Shown here piece after piece: positions 25,086 to 35,102 of a stretch of 64,000 nt of DNA (its first letter is position 1; each line of letters opens with the position of its first letter). The stretch spans positions 434,001 through 498,000 of the forward strand of contig JBDWFY010000013.1 of NCBI GenBank assembly GCA_039976075.1. The letters run 5' to 3'. Source of the DNA: JBDWFY01 sp039976075. Its GTDB lineage: Bacteria > Pseudomonadota > Alphaproteobacteria > Rhizobiales > Stappiaceae. A program made the translations under genes and the position numbers. The notes below the pieces were generated by a model. The model made no database searches. It was not told where the DNA came from and saw nothing but the letters and a program-made list of their open reading frames with translations.

Positions 25086-25922
25086 TCACTCGGCAGCTTC
25101 AATTTTGTTGCTTTCAGGCTGACTTTCCTGCTGCTTCAATTCATCGAGTCGCGGCATCGAGATAATGTTATATCCCGAATCAACAAAGTGGATTTCGCCT
25201 GTAACACCGCTGGATAGGTCCGAAAGAAGATAGAGACCCGTTCCGCCCACCTCGTCTATTGAAACGGTGCGTCGAAGCGGTGAATTTTCCTTCTGGAAAT
25301 TAAACATCAGCCGGGCATCTGCAATTCCCGCCCCGGCCAGTGTTCGAACCGGACCGGCCGAAATTGCGTTCACGCGAATATTTTGCGAGCCGTAATCTGC
25401 AGCTAGATATCGAACAGAGGATTCCAGCGCTGCTTTGGCGACACCCATGACGTTGTAGTTGGGCATCACGCGCGTCGATCCGCCGTATGTCAGCGTAATG
25501 ATCGACCCGCCATCGGGCATGATGGCCGCCGCCCGCTTGGTGATTTCGGTAAACGAAAAACAGGAAATGACCATCGTGCGAGAGAAATTTTCCCGAGACG
25601 TGTCGGCATATTTGCCCTTGAGTTCATTTTTGTCCGAAAACGCAATGGCATGAACCAGGAAGTCGATGCCGCCCCAGGCTTCCTTCAGCGTATCGAAAAC
25701 CGTGTCGACAGTATCGATGTCTTCTACATCACAAGGAAGCAGGAATTCAGATCCGACAGAATCGGCGAGTGGCCGAACGCGGCGTCCAAAGGCTTCTCCC
25801 TGGTATGTGAATGCAAGCTCAGCTCCCTGTGCTGCCAGCTGTTTTGCAATTCCCCAGGCAATTGAGTGATTGTTGGCGACGCCCATGACCAGACCGCGTT
25901 TGCCTTCCATCAGCCCTGTCAT
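25086..25922 (-). CDS. fabI: Enoyl-[acyl-carrier-protein] reductase FabI (NADH)
   Basis: Reduces trans-2-enoyl-ACP in the last step of each fatty-acid elongation round; target of triclosan-type inhibitors. The 278 residues show VMGVANNHSIAWGIAKQLA for cofactor binding, the FabI active-site tyrosine and lysine in a Y-x6-K arrangement (YNVMGVAK), and the C-terminal LYLLSDLSSGVTGEIHFVDSGYN. The last 20 residues are a Gln/Glu/Ser-rich tail. Last gene of the fabA-fabB-fabI run, 73 bp after fabB, with a strong terminator behind it. Confidence 0.95.
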   Translation of the reverse strand: MTGLMEGKRGLVMGVANNHSIAWGIAKQLAAQGAELAFTYQGEAFGRRVRPLADSVGSEFLLPCDVEDIDTVDTVFDTLKEAWGGIDFLVHAIAFSDKNELKGKYADTSRENFSRTMVISCFSFTEITKRAAAIMPDGGSIITLTYGGSTRVMPNYNVMGVAKAALESSVRYLAADYGSQNIRVNAISAGPVRTLAGAGIADARLMFNFQKENSPLRRTVSIDEVGGTGLYLLSDLSSGVTGEIHFVDSGYNIISMPRLDELKQQESQPESNKIEAAE

Positions 25923-25995
25923 GCGGCTCTCCCTGTTCTTTGGTTCATCGTTTCTTGATCGTACAAAATAAAGTCAAAAGTCTATCGGTTGCAGG

Positions 25996-27213
25996 TCAGC
26001 CGTTATAGCGCTTGAAAACGAGAGACGCATTGGTGCCGCCGAACCCAAAGCCATTTGAAAGCACACAATTTAGCTCAACATCATCCTGTCTTTCGCGCAA
26101 GATCGGCATGTCTGCAAAATCTGGATCCAGTTCCTCGATATGGGCTGATGGTGCGATGAAACCATTGTTCATCATCAGGATGGAGTAGATGGCTTCATGA
26201 ACGCCGGCAGCGCCGAGCGAATGACCTGAGAGTGCTTTCGTGGCGGAAATTGGCGGTACCTTGTCACCGAAGACTTCGCGAATGGCTTCGATTTCCCGAA
26301 TGTCGCCAACGCCGGTCGAGGTTGCATGGGGGTTGATATAATCGACCGGCTCGCCAACATCCTTGAGCGCCAACTTCATGCACCGCACGGCGCCTTCGCC
26401 CGAGGGTGCGACCATGTCGAAACCATCGGAAGTTGCGGCATATCCCACGACTTCTCCATAGATCTTGGCACCCCGCGCCTTGGCATGCTCAAGCTCTTCA
26501 AGGACAAGCACACCGGCGCCGCCGGCGATAACAAAACCGTCGCGGTTTTTGTCATACGGCCGTGACGCTGTTTCAGGTGTGTCATTATATTTGGATGACA
26601 TCGCGCCCATGGCGTCGAAAAGCGAAGACAATGTCCAGTCGAGTTCTTCGCCACCTCCGGCAAACACAATATCCTGTTTGCCCCACTGGATCAGTTCCGC
26701 GCCATTACCAATACATATGTTGGTCGTCGCGCAGGCCGCGGAAATGGAATAGTTGACACCATGAATTTTGAACGGTGTCGCAAGGGTCGCGGAATTGGTG
26801 GACGACATGGCTTTTGGAACTGCGGTTGGCCCGATGCGCTTGGGACCTTTTTCGCGCGTAATATCGGCAGCCGCGACGATAGCATGAGTCGACGGACCGC
26901 CGGAACCCATGACAATGCCTGTCCGCTCGTTTGTAACATCGCTTTCTTCCAGACCGGAATCCTGAATAGCCTGTTCCATGGCAATGTAATTCCAGGCAGC
27001 GCCCTCACCCATGAAACGCATTGTCCGCCTGTCGAGAACCTCCGAAGGCTCAAGCTTCGGCGCACCGTGCACCTGACATCTAAATCCCAGTTCTTCGTAG
27101 CGCTTCGCCGCAACGATGCCAGAATTGCCCTCGCGCAAATTTGCAAGAACTTCCTGAGAGTTGTTGCCGATACTCGACACAATTCCCATTCCGGTGACAA
27201 CAACCCGCCTCAT
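25996..27213 (-). CDS. fabB: 3-oxoacyl-[ACP] synthase I (FabB)
   Basis: Condensing enzyme required to elongate unsaturated acyl-ACPs. From ATG 27213 (GGAGA eight bases before) it has 405 residues, beginning MRRVVVTGMGIVSSIGNN. The Cys-His-His triad is visible: cysteine in YSISAACATTNICIG, histidine in NPHATSTGVGD and histidine in ATKALSGHSLGAAGVHE. A start six codons upstream is open but less likely. Pairing with fabA identifies it as FabB rather than FabF. Confidence 0.95.
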   Translation of the reverse strand: MRRVVVTGMGIVSSIGNNSQEVLANLREGNSGIVAAKRYEELGFRCQVHGAPKLEPSEVLDRRTMRFMGEGAAWNYIAMEQAIQDSGLEESDVTNERTGIVMGSGGPSTHAIVAAADITREKGPKRIGPTAVPKAMSSTNSATLATPFKIHGVNYSISAACATTNICIGNGAELIQWGKQDIVFAGGGEELDWTLSSLFDAMGAMSSKYNDTPETASRPYDKNRDGFVIAGGAGVLVLEELEHAKARGAKIYGEVVGYAATSDGFDMVAPSGEGAVRCMKLALKDVGEPVDYINPHATSTGVGDIREIEAIREVFGDKVPPISATKALSGHSLGAAGVHEAIYSILMMNNGFIAPSAHIEELDPDFADMPILRERQDDVELNCVLSNGFGFGGTNASLVFKRYNG

Positions 27214-27309
27214 CGCGGCATCTCCATCCACTACGCTCCGACGATACCCAAAGGTACAGACCGGTGCTGTTTACGCGTTACACAATAATTGATCGATACA
27301 GTCTAACGG

Positions 27310-27831
27310 TCAGGCTGGTTGCTGACCATCTTTTATCAGAGCGACGCGAAGGTCTTTTGCTCGATAATAAATCTCGCCATCTGCCTTCAGCCAGCCATCG
27401 CCGATACCCAGCACAAGTTTTGATCGCATCACGCGCTTTAGATCAACGCCATATTCGACCTTCTTGATGATTGGAAGTACCATTCCGGAAAATTTCAGCT
27501 CGCCAACAGCAAGCGCCCTTCCCCGTCCTTCGCATCCAAGCCATCCAAGATAAAACCCAAGCATTTGCCAAAGGGAGTCCAGACCGAGGCATCCTGGCAT
27601 CACCGGATCGCCCTGAAAGTGGCAGTTGAAAAACCAGAGGTCGGGATTGATGTCTAATTCCGCCTTGATTTGTCCTTTGCCATATTCACCACCATCTTCG
27701 GTAATTGATGTTATGCGATCAAACATCAGCATGGGTGGCAGGGGGAGCTGAGGGTTACCTGGGCCGTATAGTTCACCCCGTCCGCAAGCGAGGAGTTCTT
27801 CGTAGCTAAAGCTTGAGGGGCGCTCTACCAT
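27310..27831 (-). CDS. fabA: 3-hydroxydecanoyl-[ACP] dehydratase/isomerase FabA
   Basis: Dehydrates 3-hydroxydecanoyl-ACP and isomerises the product to cis-3-decenoyl-ACP, the branch point to unsaturated fatty acids. The 173 residues have the hot-dog active site NCHFQGDPVMPGCLGLDSLW with H71 and D85, next to the E. coli catalytic H70 and D84 in numbering. First gene of fabA-fabB-fabI, 96 bp ahead of fabB. It is divergent from irr, 376 bp away. Confidence 0.97.
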   Translation of the reverse strand: MVERPSSFSYEELLACGRGELYGPGNPQLPLPPMLMFDRITSITEDGGEYGKGQIKAELDINPDLWFFNCHFQGDPVMPGCLGLDSLWQMLGFYLGWLGCEGRGRALAVGELKFSGMVLPIIKKVEYGVDLKRVMRSKLVLGIGDGWLKADGEIYYRAKDLRVALIKDGQQPA

Positions 27832-28207
27832 TGTTGTTCCGTCTCATTTGACCAGCTTCATGTTTGGCAGAAGCGGTCCATGGTTGGTCTAATTCTTCGA
27901 ATATCCGAGCTTGTCTATCATACGTCTGTTCACATCGAAAGTGCCGTTTCTACTCAGGAATTCATTAATAAGATCAATTTCGCAAGCTTTTCTTCCCCAG
28001 AGGTTAATGAAGACCCGGCGTGTTTCGTTACCGGTCAGGCTACATAGAGGCGTTCTATCTGGCCGACTGTTTTCGAGTTAGCCGGACAGGATGGAAAACA
28101 TTCGACGTGGACCTGTCGTTTTTGTGATTAAGCCGCGCATACGTAAAGTTGCATATAAGAGTCAATTTTGTAGACATACAAAATGAGAATGGTTATTAAC
28201 TGAATGT
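27832..28207. other. Intergenic region between divergent fabA and irr
   Basis: The 376-bp gap must hold the promoters of fabA (minus) and irr (plus). A Fur/Mur-type box lies at 28184-28198. A minus-strand frame at 28077-27889 is open for 62 codons but has no ATG, GTG or TTG start, so it is not called a gene. Otherwise nothing is recognised. Confidence 0.6.
28184..28198 (+). promoter_or_regulatory. Fur/Mur-like box upstream of irr
   Basis: TGAGAATGGTTATTA is close to the 7-1-7 Fur-family consensus (TGATAATNATTATCA), differing at three of 14 specified positions. It ends 10 bp before the first irr ATG, a good place for a repressor. Which regulator (Mur, Irr or RirA-like) would bind cannot be read. 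Confidence 0.42.
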
Positions 28208-28654
28208 ATGACCAGCATTATTGACATTGAGCATCCCATGACAGACGTAAATGTGCTTCTGCGCGACGCAGGGCTAAGGCCGACGCGTCAACGTGTTTCA
28301 CTCGCTGAGCTTCTGTTTTGCAAAGGCAATCGACATGTCTCGGCAGAATTGGTTCATGAAGAAGCCGTTGCAGCAAATGTCCCGGTGTCTCTGGCCACTG
28401 TCTACAATACCCTTCATCAGTTTACCGAAGCAGGTCTTCTGCGCGAAGTCGCGATTGAGGGCACGAAAACATATTTTGATACGAATACGACAGACCACCA
28501 TCATCTTTACATTGAAGATGAAAACCGCGTTATCGATATTCCCGGCAATGTTATGAATGTCGCAGATATGCCGGAAATTCCGGATGACATGGAGCTTGTG
28601 CGGGTCGAAGTGGTTGTTCGTGTTCGGCACAAAAAAGAAACTGCTTGTCAGTAA
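28208..28654 (+). CDS. irr: Fur-family iron response regulator Irr
   Basis: Haem-sensing transcription factor of Rhizobiales and relatives that represses iron-using pathways, including haem synthesis, when iron is scarce. The 148 residues contain the winged-helix LRPTRQRVSLAELLF and SLATVYNTLHQFTEAGLLREV and the TDHHHLYIEDE histidine cluster of the HxH haem/metal site. No N-terminal Cys-Pro haem motif is seen. The start may be ATG 28208 or ATG 28238; neither has a clear ribosome site. fabA next door and nth (2 bp beyond, convergent) fit the rhizobial neighbourhood. Confidence 0.9.
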   Translation: MTSIIDIEHPMTDVNVLLRDAGLRPTRQRVSLAELLFCKGNRHVSAELVHEEAVAANVPVSLATVYNTLHQFTEAGLLREVAIEGTKTYFDTNTTDHHHLYIEDENRVIDIPGNVMNVADMPEIPDDMELVRVEVVVRVRHKKETACQ

Positions 28655-28656
28655 GA

Positions 28657-29418
28657 TCAGACTTTCGCCCAGTTTTCCTTGCTTTTGCATAGATCCCTGA
28701 TGAGACACCGGTCGCATTCCGGTTTGCGTGCCTTGCAGATATATCTCCCATGCAAGATGAGCCAGTGATGAGAGTGGCGCACAAATTCCTCCGGAATAAT
28801 TCGGGCTAAGGCATTTTCAACTTCCAGAGGCGTTTTTCCAGGCGCCAGTCCGAGCCTGTTGGCGAGCCGGAATATATGTGTATCCACGGCAATTGTCGGC
28901 TGCCCGAAATAGATATTTAAAACGACATTGGCTGTTTTCCGACCCACCCCGGGCAAGGCCTCGAGATCTTCCCGGGTCTGAGGCACCAAACCGTCATGCT
29001 TGTCCAAAAGTTGACGCGAGAGCAGGTACACGTTTTTTGCTTTATTTCGGTACAGGCCGATTGTCCGGATGTGCTCGCGAATTACATCTTCACCCAGTGC
29101 AGCCATTTTCTGCGGCGTATCCGCTTCGATAAACAGATTCCTGGTCGCCTTGTTGACCCCGACATCCGTTGCTTGTGCAGATAAGACCACTGCCACGAGC
29201 AATGTGAATGCATTTGTGTAATCCAGTTCGCCTTCGGGTTCCGGGTTGCCCTCTTCAAACCTGGCAAAAATTTGCTGGATTGCCGCCTTGGTATACCGGC
29301 TGTACCGCGTTCTCTTTTTCTTCACAGTCGCCGGTTTTCCCCGCAATGACGCGGCTCCGGGATCGGGTTTCCTGTCTGGGCGCGTTTTTGTTTCAGGTTG
29401 CTTGTTTGATTCGGACAT
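28657..29418 (-). CDS. nth: Endonuclease III
   Basis: Bifunctional DNA glycosylase/AP lyase removing oxidised pyrimidines. The 253 residues have the helix-hairpin-helix LPGVGRKTANVVL with catalytic K161, catalytic D179 in AVDTHIFRLANR, and a C-terminal 4Fe-4S cluster C228-x6-C235-x2-C238-x5-C244. About 40 extra N-terminal residues are Lys/Arg/Pro-rich and probably unstructured. Convergent with irr (2-bp gap) and divergent from the DUF2244 gene (22 bp). Confidence 0.96.
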   Translation of the reverse strand: MSESNKQPETKTRPDRKPDPGAASLRGKPATVKKKRTRYSRYTKAAIQQIFARFEEGNPEPEGELDYTNAFTLLVAVVLSAQATDVGVNKATRNLFIEADTPQKMAALGEDVIREHIRTIGLYRNKAKNVYLLSRQLLDKHDGLVPQTREDLEALPGVGRKTANVVLNIYFGQPTIAVDTHIFRLANRLGLAPGKTPLEVENALARIIPEEFVRHSHHWLILHGRYICKARKPECDRCLIRDLCKSKENWAKV

Positions 29419-29440
29419 CAGTCATCTATAATGGAAAACC

Positions 29441-29968
29441 ATGAACCGTTCAGAACAAAAGTCACTCCAGACCGATATCGAAGATCCGCCTTTTTTTTCC
29501 GCAGTGCTGACGCCTTACCGGTCTCTCGGAGTGAAGGGTTTTCGAACATTGATGCTGGTTTTGGCTGCAATATGCACAATTGCCGGCACTGTGTTTTTGT
29601 TGATGGGTGCGTGGCCTGTATTTGGTTTTTTTGGGCTTGATGTTGTTCTGGTCTGGTTGGCCTTCAAAATGAATTATCGCTCCGCACGAGCTTATGAGCT
29701 GGTCAACGTGTCGGCACATGAAGTCTATGTTCGCGGCGTTACTCCGGCAGGAAAAGTCAGCGAATTCCGGTTCAATCCGCGTTGGGCCAGGCTCACAGTG
29801 GAGCGTGTGGAAAGTGAAGGTGTGCAGAGGCTGACCCTGATGCATGGCGGCAACGGTTGCGCTATTGGCAATTTTCTTAATCCCGATGATCGGGAATCCT
29901 TCGCCGATGCTTTGAGTGAGGCCCTTGCGCGTGCAAAAGCCGGCGGCCCATTTCCACAGGCCGTATAG
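29441..29968 (+). CDS. DUF2244 membrane protein
   Basis: A 175-residue protein of unknown role. Two membrane segments lie near residues 35-55 and 57-75 (LMLVLAAICTIAGTVFLLMGAWPVFGFFGLDVVLVWLAF), followed by the YRSARAYELVNVSAHEV block and a soluble C-terminal domain typical of alphaproteobacterial DUF2244. The 22-bp divergent spacing with nth is a conserved rhizobial arrangement as I recall it. Confident as a real gene; function unassigned. Confidence 0.85.
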   Translation: MNRSEQKSLQTDIEDPPFFSAVLTPYRSLGVKGFRTLMLVLAAICTIAGTVFLLMGAWPVFGFFGLDVVLVWLAFKMNYRSARAYELVNVSAHEVYVRGVTPAGKVSEFRFNPRWARLTVERVESEGVQRLTLMHGGNGCAIGNFLNPDDRESFADALSEALARAKAGGPFPQAV

Positions 29969-30003
29969 TTTTTAATCTATCAGTAGATTGGCACGGGAAC
30001 AGT

Positions 30004-31326
30004 TTATTCCGGTACTGTGCCGTTTTCGGCAAGAGCATCACCGGCAAGGTAGAGGGAGCCGCAAATGAGAATTCGCGGAGAAATTTCATCTTCTCTCGCC
30101 AGCTCTGAAATCCTGCCCAGGGCGGATTGAAGTGTGGTGCCTGGTTCGCTGTTCAGGCCCGTCGACTCTACGTAACCGCATAATTCCTCAGCGGTCCGAC
30201 CGGCTTCCGATGAGTTGATCGGAACAGTTATGACGTGCCTTACCAGTCCCTCGAAGGCTGAAAAATAACCTGAGGGATCCTTGGTATTGAGCATGCCGGC
30301 GATCAGATAGAGTGGACGGGACTGCACTTCGTTCAGATCTGCAAATACTCTCGCCATGGCAGCACCGGCGCCAGGATTATGTCCGCCATCAAGCCACAGT
30401 TCGCTGTCCTTAGGGCACATTTCTATAAGGGGCCCTCGACTGAGGCGCTGCATGCGTGCAGGCCAGACAACCTGACGCAAACCCTTCTCCACCGCGTCGG
30501 AGCCGGACCAGAACCGGGATGCACCAAGCGTTGCGATTGCCAATGCCGCATTATCATATTGATGGGTTCCGGGTAATATCGGTAGCGGCAGATCCATCAG
30601 TCTTTCGTTGTTCTGAAACACCAGCCGTCCGTGTTCTTCAAATGCGGTGAAATCCTGACCGCCGATGATGATCGGTGCACCCAGTTCCTGCGCGCGCTGT
30701 TCGATCACTCGGCGCACAACATCAGTTTGTGGTGCCATAACAGCAGGAACGCCAGATTTCAGAATTCCGGCCTTCTCCAGAGCGATGCCTTCAAGGTCCG
30801 CGCCAAGCCATTGTTCGTGGTCCATAGAAATCGACGTAATGACGCTGACCTCCGGACGCTCGATCACGTTTGTCGCATCGAGTCTTCCGCCCAGGCCTAC
30901 TTCAAGAACCAAGGCATCAGCGGGATGTTCGGCAAAAAGCAGAAACGCGGCAGCAGTTGTAATTTCAAAAAATGTGATGGGTTCGTCTTTGTTGGCATCT
31001 TCACACCGACGTAATGCATCAGCAAGTGCTTCACCTGATACAAACCGCCCACCCTCCGGCCGGCTAAGGCGTATTCTCTCATTGAAATTGACAAGATGCG
31101 GTGATGTGTAAACATGCACTGATCGGCCAGATGCTTCCAGGAACGCCCTGAGATATGCCGACGTCGATCCTTTGCCGTTCGTTCCGGCAACATGAAACAC
31201 AGGGGGCAGGTGTCTTTCCGGATTGCCGATGGCATCCAGTATCCGCGTCATTCGGCTCAACGACAGGTCGATGGAACGAGGATGCAGTTTTAAAAGGCGC
31301 TGCAATATTGCGGTTGTGTGGTCCAT
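30004..31326 (-). CDS. folC: Bifunctional folylpolyglutamate/dihydrofolate synthase
   Basis: ATP-dependent ligase adding glutamate to dihydropteroate and to folates. The 440 residues show VFHVAGTNGKGSTSAYL (P-loop), the YTSPHLVNFNERIRL folate-loop motif, VLEVGLGGRLDATNVI and WLDGGHNPGAGAAMARV. ATG at 31326 was taken; a TTG at 31344 would add six residues. It follows accD with a short gap, as in many alphaproteobacteria. Confidence 0.94.
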   Translation of the reverse strand: MDHTTAILQRLLKLHPRSIDLSLSRMTRILDAIGNPERHLPPVFHVAGTNGKGSTSAYLRAFLEASGRSVHVYTSPHLVNFNERIRLSRPEGGRFVSGEALADALRRCEDANKDEPITFFEITTAAAFLLFAEHPADALVLEVGLGGRLDATNVIERPEVSVITSISMDHEQWLGADLEGIALEKAGILKSGVPAVMAPQTDVVRRVIEQRAQELGAPIIIGGQDFTAFEEHGRLVFQNNERLMDLPLPILPGTHQYDNAALAIATLGASRFWSGSDAVEKGLRQVVWPARMQRLSRGPLIEMCPKDSELWLDGGHNPGAGAAMARVFADLNEVQSRPLYLIAGMLNTKDPSGYFSAFEGLVRHVITVPINSSEAGRTAEELCGYVESTGLNSEPGTTLQSALGRISELAREDEISPRILICGSLYLAGDALAENGTVPE

Positions 31327-31347
31327 GGCCGGTGGACGGTCCAATCT

Positions 31348-32316
31348 CTATTCAGCTGCGTTTTCGATAATGGTGTTTTCTTGTTCGAGCTCTGATTGGT
31401 CCGGACCATCCTGTTCCAGATTTTCCTCGGAGCCGGCAGCATCCTGTACTTCGCTCAGCGCAGAAGAAGGCCGTTTCATGAATATCGTGCAGATGCGAGA
31501 GATTGTTTCTTTGATATCGTGACGATGCACGACCATATCGACCATCCCGTGATCCAGCAGGTATTCGGAGCGCTGAAAGCCTTCGGGCAGTTTTTCGCGA
31601 ATTGTCTGTTCGATCACGCGCGGTCCCGCAAAGCAGATCAATGCGCCGGGTTCAGCGATATGGACGTCGCCCAGCATCGCATACGAGGCCGTCACGCCTC
31701 CCGTCGTCGGATTTGTCAGAACAACAATATAGGGCAATCCCTTTTCTTTAAGTGCCTGGATAGCCACTGTCGTGCGGGGCATCTGCATAAGCGATAGAAT
31801 ACCTTCCTGCATTCTAGCTCCGCCAGAGGCCGCAAACAGCACAAACGGCGTTTCGGATTCGCATGCCGTTTCAATGCCGGTGATCACGGCTTCACCGGCG
31901 GCCATGCCCAGCGAGCCACCCATAAACGAAAAGTCCTGCACGGCGGCAGTATAGTCAAATCCATCGACGGTACCGGTCGCAACCAGAACTGCATCGTCTG
32001 TCATGTTCTTGGCGCGCGCATCGCGAATTCGATCAGTGTAACGTCGCTCGTCCCGGAATTTGAGTGGATCAGCAGCAACCGAAGGCGTTTCAATGAGCGC
32101 GAATTCACCCTTGTCAAAAAAGTGTTCAAGCCTCTTGCGAGCGGGCATGCGCATATGGTGATTGGAATTGGGAACGACCCAGTTGTTGGCCTCCAAATCG
32201 CGATGGAAAACCATCTCGCCGGTTTCCGGACACTTGATCCAGAGGTTTTCAGGCACTTCGCGCTTGTTCAAAAGGCTGCGAATCTTTGGCCGTACGAGAT
32301 TGTTTATCCAGTTCAC
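31348..32316 (-). CDS. accD: Acetyl-CoA carboxylase carboxyltransferase beta subunit
   Basis: Moves the carboxyl group from biotin to acetyl-CoA to make malonyl-CoA, with AccA. The 322 residues match from MNWINNLVRPKIRSLL on, with the crotonase-like blocks FVLFAASGGARMQEGILSLMQMPRT and NPTTGGVTASYAMLGD. The N-terminal zinc ribbon is degenerate: C29 remains (WIKCPETG), but the other three cysteines of the usual C-x2-C...C-x2-C are absent. The trpA-accD-folC order is conserved; the last 40 residues form an acidic tail. Confidence 0.95.
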   Translation of the reverse strand: MNWINNLVRPKIRSLLNKREVPENLWIKCPETGEMVFHRDLEANNWVVPNSNHHMRMPARKRLEHFFDKGEFALIETPSVAADPLKFRDERRYTDRIRDARAKNMTDDAVLVATGTVDGFDYTAAVQDFSFMGGSLGMAAGEAVITGIETACESETPFVLFAASGGARMQEGILSLMQMPRTTVAIQALKEKGLPYIVVLTNPTTGGVTASYAMLGDVHIAEPGALICFAGPRVIEQTIREKLPEGFQRSEYLLDHGMVDMVVHRHDIKETISRICTIFMKRPSSALSEVQDAAGSEENLEQDGPDQSELEQENTIIENAAE

Positions 32317-32353
32317 AGGTTTGATCCGATCATTACAACTATTCTGTTGCCGT

Positions 32354-33196
32354 CTATTCCGCGGATAGAGTGCGGGCTTGCCTGACGCCCTGCGCCAGCG
32401 AAGAAACCAAAGTGCTTACCGCACCAACTGTCTGTTCGGTTGGACGGCCTTCCGTTGTCAGGCTGTCCTTGATAGCGTTGACTATAGCAGATCCGACAAC
32501 CACACCATCAGAGTCCTGTCCAATAACACGTGCCTGCTCAGGTGTTTTTACACCAAAACCCACTGCAACGGGCAATTTCGTATGTCCCTTGATGCGTTTG
32601 ACGGCGGTCTTGACGTTGGTTGTGTTGGGAGAAGCAGAACCGGTGATGCCGGTTATCGAAACGTAATAAACAAATCCCGAGGTGTTGGTCAGCACGGCGG
32701 GTAGCCTTTGATCATCGGTCGTCGGTGTTGCAAGGCGAATGAAATTTATACCCGCCTTCAGCGCAGGTATGCAGAGTTCATCGTCCGCCTCCGGTGGCAG
32801 ATCCACAATGATGAGGCCGTCGACACCCGCTTGCTTGGCATCAGTTAAAAACTTTTCGCCGCCATAGGAGTAGATCGGGTTGTAGTAACCCATGAGAACG
32901 ATTGGCGTGTCATTGTCCGTTGATCGAAAATCGCGGACCATCTGCAACGTCTTTTGCATTGTCTGACCGCTTTTAAGTGCCCGTTGGCTTGCAAGCTGAA
33001 TTGGGATTCCCTCTGCCATCGGATCGGAAAATGGCATCCCGAGTTCGATCACATCGGCACCGGCCGTTGGCAAGGCACTCAATATGTTACTCGACGTCTG
33101 CATATCCGGATCGCCGGCAGTGATAAACGTCACGAGGGCCGGGCGGTTTTCTTCCGCACATTCAGCAAATCGGCGGTCGATGCGTGTTTCTGTCAT
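32354..33196 (-). CDS. trpA: Tryptophan synthase alpha chain
   Basis: Cleaves indole-3-glycerol phosphate and channels indole to TrpB. From ATG 33196 it has 280 residues; motifs are ALVTFITAGDPD, the catalytic glutamate in DVIELGMPFSDPMAEG, and the phosphate-binding VAVGFGVKTPEQA and VVVGSAIVNAI. The reading frame is open 47 codons further upstream, without TrpA similarity. A small extra gene separates it from trpB; accD follows 37 bp downstream. Confidence 0.95.
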   Translation of the reverse strand: MTETRIDRRFAECAEENRPALVTFITAGDPDMQTSSNILSALPTAGADVIELGMPFSDPMAEGIPIQLASQRALKSGQTMQKTLQMVRDFRSTDNDTPIVLMGYYNPIYSYGGEKFLTDAKQAGVDGLIIVDLPPEADDELCIPALKAGINFIRLATPTTDDQRLPAVLTNTSGFVYYVSITGITGSASPNTTNVKTAVKRIKGHTKLPVAVGFGVKTPEQARVIGQDSDGVVVGSAIVNAIKDSLTTEGRPTEQTVGAVSTLVSSLAQGVRQARTLSAE

Positions 33197-33284
33197 CAGG
33201 CGTGGCAATCCAAACTGGTCCGGGCTGATTGTTACCGGACGGCTTCGTCTTCTCGGGACCAAATATGCGGATGAAAGCCGCAAT

Positions 33285-33310
33285 ATCCCAACATTTACAC
33301 ATATTGGGAT
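33285..33310. repeat. Overlapping inverted repeats upstream of trpA
   Basis: ATCCCAA (33285-33291) pairs with TTGGGAT (33304-33310), and CAATAT (33281-33286) pairs with ATATTG (33301-33306), two alternative pairings of the same bases. It is about 90 bp before trpA. It could be an operator or an RNA switch-like element; no known leader peptide is seen. Confidence 0.4.
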
Positions 33311-33487
33311 GTAGGGGCGTGATACCGCCCTTGTCAATGGATGGAAGAAGCTTGGATTGCCAATTTGCGCAATTTACGGCGGCACCATGTTATGCGCGGC
33401 GGTGAAATGTCCTCGCGCACTGTCTTTTCGATACCCGTTCAAAGGGGATGTTACCAACAAAGACTTGCCGATGACGGTTCATCGTCG

Positions 33488-33676
33488 TCAGTGCTTGCCA
33501 AAACTCTGATTGAAGACGTCCTGCGCGAGCGTTTCATTTTTATATCCGAGCTTGTTGCGCTGAGCTTCGGACATACCTGATAGTTCGGAATAAAGCCGTT
33601 TTGCTTCCAGCGCACGGCCAAAATCGTCAAAGAAGGCAACGACGCCACTACCCAGTTTTCTTGCGCGACTAGACAT
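33488..33676 (-). CDS. Small DUF1127-like protein between trpB and trpA
   Basis: A 62-residue protein read from ATG 33676 with GGAGAT eight bases before. Sequence pattern: a short basic start, FFDDFGRALEAKRLYSELSGMSEAQ, then NKLGYKNETLAQDVF. The RxYxEL-x-MS-x(5)-LG layout recalls DUF1127-type proteins, but the match is distant and I do not assign a function. It lies in the trpF-trpB-trpA run, with 192 bp before it and 291 bp after. Confidence 0.6.
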   Translation of the reverse strand: MSSRARKLGSGVVAFFDDFGRALEAKRLYSELSGMSEAQRNKLGYKNETLAQDVFNQSFGKH

Positions 33677-33868
33677 GGTTTCATCTCCATTGTTGTATTG
33701 ACTCAATGGAATGAAAATAGCGCATATTGCATCGCACAAAAACCGGTGAAAATTGCATCTCCGCCCTGCGGACTGCGCATGACTGGTTTAACGTTTTGAG
33801 AACGTCGGTGTCAGACAAGTTGAGGCGAGTGCGGTGTGATCAGCGTCAAGCGACGAGGGGCAAACCCA

Positions 33869-35083
<1,215 letters not shown>

Positions 35084-35102
35084 GTGAAAAACTCCTGCTA
35101 GA

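Noticed and set aside
27889..28077. Open minus-strand frame of 62 codons between fabA and irr, ending DKLGYSKN
   Set aside because: It has no ATG, GTG or TTG start and no ribosome site, and a frame this long arises by chance fairly often; at most a gene remnant.
33341..33580. Plus-strand frame of 79 codons in the trpA-trpB interval
   Set aside because: It overlaps the small minus-strand gene, lacks a ribosome site and has no recognisable sequence.
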